Assembly: GCA_964446585.1 (NCBI GenBank)
Contig: CAYUPI010000011.1
Coordinates: 62,001 to 126,000, forward strand
Reading direction: 5' to 3'
Origin: CAYUPI01 sp964446585
GTDB taxonomy: Bacteria; Verrucomicrobiota; Verrucomicrobiia; Limisphaerales; UBA8199
DNA length: 64,000 nucleotides
Both the position numbers and the translations under genes were made by a program. Below the pieces are notes generated by a model that saw nothing but the letters and a program-made list of their open reading frames with translations, did not search any database and had not been told where the DNA came from. Positions 1 to 7,684 of the stretch are shown here, one piece after another (positions within the stretch are counted from its first letter, which is position 1; each line of letters starts with the position of its first letter).

Positions 1-1
1 G

Positions 2-205
2 CTCTTCCTAGGCTACGCACTGGGAGGTGATCTCTGGGGTGCACGGCTTTTCGATCTATTTGCTCATACCCAGAGCCGGAAGGTTGCTGAGGAGCCCCTG
101 CCTCCTAAGGTGGAAAAGATTGCGCAGGTCCTGGGCGTTGTGATCTCGGGTTTACTGATTTTGGTCGCGCTATTCATTGCGACCATCGTGCTGCGACGGA
201 GCTAA
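2..205 (+). CDS. C-terminal part of a membrane protein (truncated by window start)
   Basis: An open frame enters from the left edge and ends with TAA at 203-205, giving the last 67 residues. The fragment has a soluble stretch rich in charged residues and then one strongly hydrophobic segment near the C-terminus (GVVISGLLILVALFI), ending in a positively charged VLRRS tail, as in a C-terminally anchored single-pass protein. The start lies outside the window and no family is recognised. It runs in the same direction as the next gene (317-862), about 110 bp upstream of it. Confidence 0.55.
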   Translation, partial: LFLGYALGGDLWGARLFDLFAHTQSRKVAEEPLPPKVEKIAQVLGVVISGLLILVALFIATIVLRRS

Positions 206-316
206 CATCAGCATGCAGCGGATGCGAGCCAGCCGTTTATGTCAGTTGCAGTGCGAGCGCCTTTGGCGGCTGGCTCGCACCGCTGATGGTGATCGTTGGC
301 CTTTACACTGTCCACG

Positions 317-862
317 ATGCATCCAGCATTTTTCCCATTCCTCATCGGACTGATCCCGATTTTCCTCGCACGCACTTGGCTTGCTCGGTGTGTTGCGATC
401 GGCTTTGGATGCATTTCAGTTGGTCTCGCCTACTACATGGTGTGGGCGATCCAGAATGTTCCAGTCAACGTACCGCAGACTACGCACGTAAACCGGGCTG
501 CCATTTCGGCCCTCGCCACAGCGTTGGTTTCAGTCCTTGTGACATACTTTTTGGATAGGAGCGTATTATGCCGCATGGACAGGAAGGAGGCGCATTCAGT
601 TCTCGGTATGCAGCTGGACACCTACCGCTCACGCTCCTATGCGGAGTTGGCGGCTTGGGCCCGTGAGCGCCGCATCGACACGCCAGCGGCTGTGGCACCG
701 AGCGGGAAGCAGTATCAAATCGAGGTCCAGTTCTTTTGGGATGACAAACCAAATGGCGACGTGCGGGTGTCCGGCTCTGTTGACGATGGGGGAGCTCGTG
801 CCTTTGTTCCGGTCACTGACAGTTTCATTCTGAGTCCGGAAGGCAGATTTGTAGGAGAATGA
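317..862 (+). CDS. Small membrane-anchored hypothetical protein
   Basis: 181 residues from the ATG at 317. A TTG at 296 would add seven residues. Two N-terminal hydrophobic segments (about residues 3-45) and a third near 65-80 are followed by a soluble C-terminal domain of about 90 residues. That domain has the pattern RSRSYAELAAW, then YQIEVQFFWDD, then GDVRVSGSVDDGG and a terminal SFILSPEGRFVGE. I recall this pattern from short proteins of Planctomycetes and Verrucomicrobia, but no function is known to me. The stop codon is only about 10 bp before an attC-like hairpin, an arrangement that resembles an integron gene cassette. Confidence 0.6.
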   Translation: MHPAFFPFLIGLIPIFLARTWLARCVAIGFGCISVGLAYYMVWAIQNVPVNVPQTTHVNRAAISALATALVSVLVTYFLDRSVLCRMDRKEAHSVLGMQLDTYRSRSYAELAAWARERRIDTPAAVAPSGKQYQIEVQFFWDDKPNGDVRVSGSVDDGGARAFVPVTDSFILSPEGRFVGE

Positions 863-870
863 GAAACCCA

Positions 871-960
871 ATGGCCAACAATTGCATTCAGCGAACCCGG
901 CTATTACGTTTTGGTTTCATGCCGAACGGTTCTCGGCGCCGGGTCGCTGGCGCTGTGCGC
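871..960 (+). repeat. attC-like imperfect hairpin
   Basis: Directly after the stop of the upstream small gene, the DNA reads GGCCAAC followed by AATTGCATTCAGCGAACCCGG. The arm at 889-901 pairs with 938-949 with a single extra A, so the stem carries an extrahelical base, and a loop of about 36 nt separates the arms. The left half resembles the 5' half of many environmental integron attC sites. A good right-hand GTTRRRY box is not evident and no integrase is in the window. The function is therefore inferred and weak. Confidence 0.35.
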
Positions 961-1011
961 AAATCATGCATATCCGCTCAGCCCACGGTTACTCATTTAC
1001 TGGCCTGTTTG

Positions 1012-2214
1012 CTACTCCGCCGTGAGCGCCGCGACGGGATCGACGGAGGAGGCTCTGCGGGCGGGCAGCAGGCCGCTGGCCAGGCCAACGATTAGGCTCA
1101 CCGCAATGGCCAGGAGGACGTACTGCACCGGAGTCTGCACGGGGAGCGCTGAGACGTAGAGGTGCAACACCCGGGCCACGCCGAGGCCGGCCGCAACTCC
1201 TAGAATTCCACCGAGCGTGGACAGGAGGGCCGCCTCGGTGAGAAACAATAACAGGATTTGACCTGAGGTGGCGCCGATTGCCCGCGCCAAACCGATTTCC
1301 GAGGTGCGCTCATGCACGGAAATCCACATGATGGTGAGAATTCCAATCGAGCCGACCAGCAAGGATATGGCCCCGATCCCCACCACCGCCATGCTCACGA
1401 TGCGAATAATCCGGTCCAGTGTATCAAGCATGCCCGTCTGGGTAGTGATGGTGAAATCCTCCTCTTTGCCATGCCGCTCGATGAGGAGATCCTTGATGCG
1501 TTTCACTACCGGCTCGATCACCGAGACGTTTGCCAGAAGCACGTCGATTTCGTGCAAGTCCTCGCGGTTGAACATTTGCCGGGCCGAAGCCACGGGAATG
1601 TAAGCACTATCGTCAATGTCGAACCCGAGGAACTGGCCTTTTGGCTCCATCAACCCAATCACCAGGAATCGTTCCCCGGAGATCCGGATATGTTGGCCCA
1701 GACAATTCTGCTCACCGAAGAGTTCCCGTTTGACCTTCGGACCGACGACGGCGACGGGTGCGCCCTGGTCCGCATCCAACGGCGGGATAAACCGACCGCC
1801 GTGTACCCGCATGCGCCAGACGTCCGTGGCCGCGGCCGTGACGCCATAAATGAAAGTGTTGCGCGTCTTGCCGGCACGCGCGATCGGAGCAGTTCCTATG
1901 ACCACCGGCGCCACGCGCTCAACGCCGCGGAGGCGTTCCAGGGCGGCCGCGTCGGCGAGCGTTAAGGGGTGGATGGTAGTGCCCAGCGCCCCTGGCAGGC
2001 CGCTAGTCTGAATCTTGCCCGGATTGATGGCGACCAGCGTAGTGCCGAATTGGGTGAACTGCGATAGCACATAGACGCGGGTCCCTTCCCCGATGGAAGT
2101 CAGCAGAATGACTGAAGCGATCCCGATGAGGATGCCCAACATGGTTAGCAGCGAGCGCTGCCGGTGGAACCACATCGATTCCCAGGCCAGGCGCAAAACG
2201 TCGCGCGTATTCAT
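1012..2214 (-). CDS. MacB-type ABC transporter permease (second permease of operon)
   Basis: 400 residues from the ATG at 2214, which overlaps the stop of the preceding permease in an ATGA. Upstream in-frame codons lie inside that gene and are not used. The architecture is MacB/FtsX: an N-terminal TM helix after the RQRSLLTMLGILIG segment, a large periplasmic domain (about residues 45-270), then three C-terminal TM helices starting near SMAVVGIGAISLLVG. The motif NIMWISVHERTSEIGLARAIGA corresponds to the coupling region that contacts the ATPase (here ILTIMWISVHERTSEIG). It probably forms a heterodimer with the 2211-3416 product in a tripartite efflux or lipoprotein/peptide export system. Confidence 0.9.
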   Translation of the reverse strand: MNTRDVLRLAWESMWFHRQRSLLTMLGILIGIASVILLTSIGEGTRVYVLSQFTQFGTTLVAINPGKIQTSGLPGALGTTIHPLTLADAAALERLRGVERVAPVVIGTAPIARAGKTRNTFIYGVTAAATDVWRMRVHGGRFIPPLDADQGAPVAVVGPKVKRELFGEQNCLGQHIRISGERFLVIGLMEPKGQFLGFDIDDSAYIPVASARQMFNREDLHEIDVLLANVSVIEPVVKRIKDLLIERHGKEEDFTITTQTGMLDTLDRIIRIVSMAVVGIGAISLLVGSIGILTIMWISVHERTSEIGLARAIGATSGQILLLFLTEAALLSTLGGILGVAAGLGVARVLHLYVSALPVQTPVQYVLLAIAVSLIVGLASGLLPARRASSVDPVAALTAE

Positions 2215-3416
2215 GCTTTTCTCCGCATCAGGGCAACAACCGGATCGAGGCGCGCCGCGTTTCGAGCCGGGAGAATGCCAAACAGCAGTCCCACCGAGCA
2301 GGAAACAGCCAGCGCGGCGGGAATCGCCCACGCGGGTGGATGGAAGGGAAATTCCGGGTAAACCTGCTGCAAGACCCGGCCGGCTCCGAGGCCCGCCAGC
2401 AGACCCAGGCCGCCGCCAACCGTCGCCAGGATCGCCGCCTCCACCAGAAAAACCCCGATAACTTGCAGTTGGGTGACGCCCACGGCTTTGAGCAACCCGA
2501 TTTCGCGCGCGCGCTCGGCGACCGAGACCAACATCACGTTCATGATTCCGAGGCCGGCGACGCCGAGAGAAATGGCCGCGATGCCGGCCAGCGCCGCAGT
2601 TAAGGCGTTCAAGATAGAAGTGAACGCGGCGAGGACCGCGTCCTGGGTGAGGACAGTGACATCTTCCTGGCCGGCATGCCGCTCGCGCAGGACCGCGAGC
2701 ACTGCCTGACGCGCGGCGGCGATGTCGTCATGCGCGCCGACCTCCGCGAGAATTCGAAACAGGCTGGTCCGGTTGAAAAGGCGCAGGCCGGTATCGACCG
2801 GGATCTCGACGACTTCATCGAGGTCCATGCCGATCGATGTGCCGCGCGGCTCGATGACGCCAATCACCCGGAAGCGCCAGTCGCCGATCCGCAGCAGTTT
2901 CCCGAGCGGGTTCTCGCCGGGGAACAGCTCGCGTTGCACGCGCGTGCCGAGAACGCATACCGCGGCGTCCGGCACGTCGGCCGGCAGAAAGCGCCCGGTA
3001 CCCATTTTTAGATGGCGGATGGCCAGCATTTCCCGCGTCGTGCCGACCACGGTCACCTCCCGGCTGCGCTCGCCGACTTGGGCGGCGGCGGTGCCGACGA
3101 TGATCGGCGACACCCGGCGGACCGAGGCCACGCGCGCGGACAGCGCCTCCGCGTCCTGTCGCGTGAGGTCGTGAGGCGCGATGCTGATGAGCGGCGCGAG
3201 TCCCACCGTCTCAGTCTTGCCCGGCACAATGATGAGCAGGTTCGACCCCAGCGACGCAAACTCGCCGACCACGTAACGCCTCGCGCCCTCTCCCAGCCCG
3301 GTCAGGAGAATAACAGCAGCCACTCCGATGCCTACTCCGAGAATCGAAAGAAAGGTCCGCAGGCGGTGCCTCCGCACGGCCCCGCCCGCGAACCGCAGCA
3401 AGTCGCTCAATCTCAC
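2211..3416 (-). CDS. MacB-type ABC transporter permease (first permease of operon)
   Basis: 401 residues. The start at 3416 overlaps the ATPase gene by 4 bp. The product has an N-terminal TM helix (LRTFLSILGVGIGVAAVILL), a MacB_PCD-like periplasmic domain and three C-terminal TM helices. The coupling motif NVMLVSVAERAREIGLLKAVG is typical of the FtsX/MacB permease family. It is clearly homologous to the next permease over its full length but divergent, so the operon encodes two distinct permeases and one ATPase, unlike canonical macB, where the ATPase is fused to one permease. The substrate cannot be read from the sequence. Confidence 0.9.
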   Translation of the reverse strand: MRLSDLLRFAGGAVRRHRLRTFLSILGVGIGVAAVILLTGLGEGARRYVVGEFASLGSNLLIIVPGKTETVGLAPLISIAPHDLTRQDAEALSARVASVRRVSPIIVGTAAAQVGERSREVTVVGTTREMLAIRHLKMGTGRFLPADVPDAAVCVLGTRVQRELFPGENPLGKLLRIGDWRFRVIGVIEPRGTSIGMDLDEVVEIPVDTGLRLFNRTSLFRILAEVGAHDDIAAARQAVLAVLRERHAGQEDVTVLTQDAVLAAFTSILNALTAALAGIAAISLGVAGLGIMNVMLVSVAERAREIGLLKAVGVTQLQVIGVFLVEAAILATVGGGLGLLAGLGAGRVLQQVYPEFPFHPPAWAIPAALAVSCSVGLLFGILPARNAARLDPVVALMRRKA

Positions 3417-4090
3417 GGTGCTTCTTCGTCAGATACGATCAACCCGTCGCTCAGTCGGATTCTTCGCCGCGCCCGCGCGCCAATCTGCGGGTCATGCGTC
3501 ACGACGATCAAAGTCAGGCCGCCCTGGTTCATACGTTCGATCAAGTTTAGAATCTCGCGGCCCGAGGCGCTATCCAGGTTGCCGCTTGGCTCGTCCGCCA
3601 GGAGCAAGGCGGGCTTGAGGATCACCGCGCGGGCGATGGCCACCCGCTGCTGCTCGCCGCCGGACAATTGGTCCGGACGGTGCCCGGCGCGGGGCGTCAA
3701 ACCTACTTGCTCGAGCACTTCGCGCGCGCGCCGGACGCGTTCCGCAGGCGGAATGCCCGCGAACACCATCGGCAGCGCCACGTTTTCAAGCGCGGTCAGC
3801 CGAGGCACGAGGTGAAAAAACTGGAAAACGAATCCGATTTGATGACGTCGAAGGAGGGACAATTGCGTTTCCGCGAGGTTGGCGGTCTCTTCACCGGCAA
3901 ACCGGTAAGAGCCGGCCGTGGGCCGGTCCAGGCAGCCCAAAATATTCAGCAGAGTGGATTTTCCGGAACCGGATGGCCCCATCACCGACACGTAGTCGCC
4001 TGCTGGAATAGTGATTCGGACATTCCGCAGGGCTCGAACCGGGCTGCCGCCGACCACGTAGGTCCGTTCCACGCCATCGAGTTCGATCAC
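3413..4090 (-). CDS. ABC transporter ATP-binding protein (MacB/LolD type)
   Basis: 225 residues, a standalone nucleotide-binding domain. The Walker A motif GPSGSGKST is at residues 38-46, the Q-loop near FVFQFFHLVPRLTALENV, the ABC signature LSGGEQQR at 142-149, Walker B LLLADEP ending at 168, the D-loop SGNLDS and the switch His in VVTHD near 199. The Q-loop sequence is characteristic of the MacB/LolD subfamily, which works with FtsX-like permeases. The gene overlaps the adaptor gene upstream and the permease gene downstream by 4 bp each, which indicates one translationally coupled operon. Confidence 0.95.
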   Translation of the reverse strand: MIELDGVERTYVVGGSPVRALRNVRITIPAGDYVSVMGPSGSGKSTLLNILGCLDRPTAGSYRFAGEETANLAETQLSLLRRHQIGFVFQFFHLVPRLTALENVALPMVFAGIPPAERVRRAREVLEQVGLTPRAGHRPDQLSGGEQQRVAIARAVILKPALLLADEPSGNLDSASGREILNLIERMNQGGLTLIVVTHDPQIGARARRRIRLSDGLIVSDEEAP

Positions 4091-5259
4091 TTCCTCACCT
4101 CCTCGGTGACCGTTGCTGCGGCACCGGCCTTAACTTCCGGGCGGTCGAGCGACACCACCACCAATTCGCCCACTGAGAGGCTCGAGGTGATCTCGCTAAA
4201 ACTCCAGTTGTGCAAGCCCACCTTAACCTTCCTCTCCACCAGCCGGCCCGCGTCCACAACCAATACGCGGTTGTTTTCGAGCAAAGCATAGGTCGGGATC
4301 CGCAGGACGTTGTCACGCGTGTCGAGAATCACTTCAAGATCCGCCGACAGGCCGGGCAAAAGGTTCGCCGGCAACTCGGTCTCGCCGAACACAGCCTCCA
4401 CGCGCAACGTCCGGTTCTGTTCCTGGCGGGTTTCGACGAAGGAAGAAACGTAGGTAAGCGTTCCGGCAAAAGACCTTCCCCGGAAGGCATCCAGCGTGAT
4501 CCTGACCGGGAGTCCCACCCGAATGCGCGCCACGTCCGCCTCATCAATCGGCGCGCTGACATAGAGCGCATGCGGATCGATCAAATCCAGCACCGGTGGA
4601 ATCGGCACTCCCGGCGGCGACGGGCTGATCCATTCTCCCACCTCCGTGGTGACGTCCAGCACGACGCCGTCGAACGGCGTCGTGATCACCGTCTTTTCCA
4701 GCGTCGCCTGCGCTGCCGCCACCGAAGCCTCGGTTTCGCGGATTCGCGCCGTGGCGGCCTCGACGGCCGCCTTTGACGTCAATGCCCGGGTGCGGCTCAA
4801 GTCCAATGAGGTTGCTGAGACGACTTCCTTGCGTGCCAGTTCCTCGGCTCGCTTCCATTCAACCTCCGCATACTCCGCTTCCAGGCGTGCTTGCTCGGCC
4901 GCGGCACGAACCGCATCGAGAGTGCGCTGGGCCAATCGGACCTGCGCCTGGTGCTCGAGGTCGTTGAGCCGAAGCAGCACGTCTCCTTTCTTCACCCGCG
5001 CCCCTTTACGCGCGGGGATCTCGACGACCAATCCTGCAATCCCGGGGCTAATGTGCGAGCGCAGGCGCGACTGGACCGTTCCCGCGCGCGAGTTGACCAC
5101 CGTGTCTTCCACGCGACCTGTATCCACCCGGCAGACAGTCACGGGCACAGGTTTCGGACGCAGCACGGTCAAGCGCAACAGGACCACTCCCGCCGCAAGT
5201 GCCGCCAGCGTTATCAGGAGCTTCGTCCACCGCGACCGTTGCCGGTGTTGCTCGATCAA
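4087..5259 (-). CDS. HlyD/MacA-like periplasmic adaptor (membrane fusion protein)
   Basis: 390 residues starting at a TTG (5259). An in-frame TAA lies five codons upstream and no ATG precedes the membrane anchor, so the TTG is the most plausible start. An N-terminal TM segment (about 13-33) is followed by a barrel-sandwich half (SHISPGIAGLVVEIPARKGARVKKGD), an alpha-hairpin rich in Ala/Glu/Arg (about 100-190), the second lipoyl half (TTPFDGVVLDVTTEVGEW) and beta-barrel domains. It is the first gene of the four-gene efflux operon and would link the inner-membrane permeases to an outer-membrane channel, none of which is encoded nearby. Confidence 0.9.
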   Translation of the reverse strand: MIEQHRQRSRWTKLLITLAALAAGVVLLRLTVLRPKPVPVTVCRVDTGRVEDTVVNSRAGTVQSRLRSHISPGIAGLVVEIPARKGARVKKGDVLLRLNDLEHQAQVRLAQRTLDAVRAAAEQARLEAEYAEVEWKRAEELARKEVVSATSLDLSRTRALTSKAAVEAATARIRETEASVAAAQATLEKTVITTPFDGVVLDVTTEVGEWISPSPPGVPIPPVLDLIDPHALYVSAPIDEADVARIRVGLPVRITLDAFRGRSFAGTLTYVSSFVETRQEQNRTLRVEAVFGETELPANLLPGLSADLEVILDTRDNVLRIPTYALLENNRVLVVDAGRLVERKVKVGLHNWSFSEITSSLSVGELVVVSLDRPEVKAGAAATVTEEVRK

Positions 5260-5354
5260 TTCGCGCGAAGATTAACTCGCCGCACCAGCCACTGGCAAGA
5301 AGCTCGACGCGAAAGGCATAGTTGAAATGCAGTCTTTGAGCAGGCTAGAAATCC

Positions 5355-7247
5355 TTACCGGCTCATTTGCGGCGTTTGCTCTCCGAGCTTTGCCGAGTAG
5401 AGAATGAATTTGAACGGATCAGTATTCTGATGCTTCTCCATGAGCTTGGAGTAGATGAGCCGCTCGGCCCTGGCTGCCGCCCGGCTGTGGACAAGTCTGC
5501 CACCGGATGATTCAAGCAGCTCCGCCGCGAGCTCGTACTTGCCGTCAGCGGCCAAGCGCTCCACTGCCCGGACGAACTGCTTTTCCGAAACACCGAGGTA
5601 GTCCATCAGGATTTCCGCGCGGTCGGCGCGGCTGATGTGATTGAGCCCCTGCAGGTCCGGTCCCCAATAACCGACCGTCTGATCGTAGAGTCGGTCAATG
5701 ACGTGTTCTCGCATGATCAGATATGGTAGCTGAACGGCCGGATCGCCTTTGAGCAAGTCCGGGGGAATCAGATTCGCCTCGTGAATCTCGGCATTCTCTT
5801 CAACGCGGCGAATCGCGCTGATGACCTGCTCCCTCAGCCAGATGAGGTCGGTCTTGAGCTGCGCCAGCATGGTGAGAGACGAGAAATTCCGCGTCAGCGG
5901 TTCGTGTCCGTGGAGCAGGTGCCGGGGTTGAATCTGCTCGATGCGGTCGATCGCATCGAGGAGACCCTGAAGATTCCCTTCCTCGACAAAGGGCGCGCCG
6001 AGATATGGCATGATGAAATCTCCGACGAACATCGTGCCCAGATCCGGAAGTTCGATGAACAATGCATCCTGGGTTTCTCCTCCCTGAACAGGAGTGAGGT
6101 TGATGCGCGTTCCGCCGATCTTCAGCTCGGTCGGACCGTCGATCAAAACGTCTGGTTTGAAGCTGCGCACGTCGTCGAGACTGAAGCGCTCGCCGAAGAA
6201 CTTTTTTGCGAAATTCGCCGGACCGCTTAGCTCGCGCTCGACCTCGTCCTGATAATTGTTCCTGGCGTAGAATTTCAGGCGGGGGTTCAAGCCCCGGAAA
6301 TAAATGTGCCCGCCCACGTGGTCCCAGTGGGCGTGGGTGATGAAAATGGTCGTCAGTTCGGGCAGGCCAGGTGCATACGCTCTTAGAGCCTCGAAGGCCG
6401 TCCGCGCTGAGTCCGAGCGCGTGCCGGCATCGATGCCGATCAGTTCTCGTCCATCGTCCGAAACCACGAAATAATATTCGGTGAACTCAAAACCGGACAA
6501 GGCGTAAACGCGGCCTGGCACGATTTCACTAACACTACGCGGTGAGAACGTATGTCCCAAGTCACGATCTTCCGAGAAGGGCGTCGTCAGTGCAATCGGT
6601 CTGTGAAAGTCGGTATAGCCGCTCTGCCGCAGATAGTGCTCAGCTTTGCCCCGCTCCCTTTCGTCGGCGGCGAGCCTGGCCAGTTGGTAATAGACCTCCC
6701 GCAGCCAGGCAGAGTGCGGTGCTTTATCAACGTTCTCCAGGCACCAGGCCAACTCCTCCTGCGCGGCTTTCCTCTGATGAAATCGCGCAGGAAGCTGAGC
6801 GCGGACCACTCCATCGATCCAGTTCACGACGAAAACCTGCCCGCCCGAGAGCTGTTTGGCCTGGTCCAGGATCTTCAGAGTGTCTTTTACCCAGCGGATG
6901 CGGCGCAGCAAAGGGACCGCGGGCGCATGCTGGGCTCGTAGCAGACCAATCGCGCTCAGATAGAGGGCCTTTTGAATATCCGTCAACCGCGGCTCGAATT
7001 CCTTCAAGCGGTCTGAGAAGAATTCCACGCCCCGAGCCTGCAGGTTGGCGTTGGAATAAAGTGCCATCAGCAGAAAGAGCATCTGGGGATCGCGCGGCGG
7101 GCCCACGCGATTTACGGCCTCGAGATATTCGAGCTCGGGACGATGGGAGACAGGCTTTGTTCCGCCGCTTTGGGGCGGGGGCGCTCCTGGCAGGCTGGCC
7201 ACGAGCGACCCGGCCAAAACAACCGATAGAATGGTGGCGATTCTCAT
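5355..7247 (-). CDS. Secreted metallo-beta-lactamase-fold hydrolase with alkyl-sulfatase-like dimerisation domain
   Basis: 630 residues, with RBS GAGGAAC ahead of the ATG at 7247. An N-terminal signal peptide (about 1-22) is followed by an unusual helical domain of about 200 residues and the metallo-hydrolase core. The zinc motif HAHWDH is at 305-310, with later metal-site candidates GGETQDA, GDFIMPYLGAP and LLHGHEPL. The C-terminal part (YDQTVGYWGPDLQGLN, then RAVERLAADGKYELAAELL) resembles the dimerisation domain of SdsA1-type alkylsulfatases. The substrate is unknown; sulfate-ester hydrolysis is one possibility. It is divergent from an HxlR-type regulator with a palindromic operator in between, so induction by a small molecule is likely. 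Confidence 0.8.
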   Translation of the reverse strand: MRIATILSVVLAGSLVASLPGAPPPQSGGTKPVSHRPELEYLEAVNRVGPPRDPQMLFLLMALYSNANLQARGVEFFSDRLKEFEPRLTDIQKALYLSAIGLLRAQHAPAVPLLRRIRWVKDTLKILDQAKQLSGGQVFVVNWIDGVVRAQLPARFHQRKAAQEELAWCLENVDKAPHSAWLREVYYQLARLAADERERGKAEHYLRQSGYTDFHRPIALTTPFSEDRDLGHTFSPRSVSEIVPGRVYALSGFEFTEYYFVVSDDGRELIGIDAGTRSDSARTAFEALRAYAPGLPELTTIFITHAHWDHVGGHIYFRGLNPRLKFYARNNYQDEVERELSGPANFAKKFFGERFSLDDVRSFKPDVLIDGPTELKIGGTRINLTPVQGGETQDALFIELPDLGTMFVGDFIMPYLGAPFVEEGNLQGLLDAIDRIEQIQPRHLLHGHEPLTRNFSSLTMLAQLKTDLIWLREQVISAIRRVEENAEIHEANLIPPDLLKGDPAVQLPYLIMREHVIDRLYDQTVGYWGPDLQGLNHISRADRAEILMDYLGVSEKQFVRAVERLAADGKYELAAELLESSGGRLVHSRAAARAERLIYSKLMEKHQNTDPFKFILYSAKLGEQTPQMSR

Positions 7248-7285
7248 AACGTTCCTCTTGTTTGGATTTTGGATAACAATTTCAT

Positions 7286-7310
7286 AGTGACTATCATTAT
7301 TATAGTCACT
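7286..7310. promoter_or_regulatory. Perfect palindromic operator between the hydrolase and the HxlR gene
   Basis: 9-bp arms AGTGACTAT (7286-7294) and ATAGTCACT (7302-7310) flank a 7-nt AT-rich spacer. The palindrome lies in the 97-bp divergent intergenic region, about 35 bp before the regulator ATG and about 40 bp before the hydrolase ATG. HxlR/DUF24 regulators are known to bind such TAGT/ACTA-type palindromes, so this is probably the autoregulatory site controlling both genes. Confidence 0.6.
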
Positions 7311-7344
7311 TGCAAAATAGTTGTCAACCGGCTATTTTTTGGCC

Positions 7345-7662
7345 ATGACAAGATCGTATCGTCAGAAGGATTGCCCGGTGGCCCGGACCCTGGACCTCAT
7401 CGGCGAGCGCTGGACCATTTTGGTCCTGCGGGATTTATTTCTGCACGGGCCGCGGCGATTCCAGGATTTCCAGGAATCCCTTGCCGGCGCGGCCCCGAAC
7501 ACGATCTCCGCCCGGCTGAAAGCGATGCAAGAGAACGGCCTGGTGGTGCGCCGGATTTACAGCGAGCATCCCCCCAGACTCGAGTATCGATTGAGCAGCA
7601 AAGGCCAGAGCCTCGGACCTGTGCTCAAAGCCTTGCGGGCATGGGGAGAGCGCCACGGCTGA
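7345..7662 (+). CDS. HxlR-family winged-helix transcriptional regulator
   Basis: 105 residues from the ATG at 7345. A TTG at 7321 would add eight residues and run into the operator region. The signature CPVARTLDLIGERWTILVLR is diagnostic of HxlR/DUF24 proteins, including the N-terminal Cys that acts as a redox or electrophile sensor in several members. The recognition-helix region is ISARLKAMQENGLV and the wing is RLEYRLSSKGQSL. It is divergent from the MBL-fold hydrolase gene and likely represses it through the palindrome at 7286-7310. Confidence 0.9.
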   Translation: MTRSYRQKDCPVARTLDLIGERWTILVLRDLFLHGPRRFQDFQESLAGAAPNTISARLKAMQENGLVVRRIYSEHPPRLEYRLSSKGQSLGPVLKALRAWGERHG

Positions 7663-7684
7663 AGCCGAACAGGCCGGCCTTCAG
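7659..7684. terminator. Possible bidirectional hairpin at convergent stops
   Basis: CTGAAG (7659-7664) pairs with CTTCAG (7679-7684), extended inward by GCC/GGC pairs with one bulge. The hairpin covers the stop codons of both the HxlR gene and the convergent BNR-protein gene. There is no T-run, so a terminator role is inferred from position only. Confidence 0.3.

Noticed and set aside
859..1095. Plus-strand frame of 78 codons after the first small gene
   Set aside because: It runs through the attC-like hairpin and then antisense into the permease gene. The translation is Arg-rich and shows no protein features.
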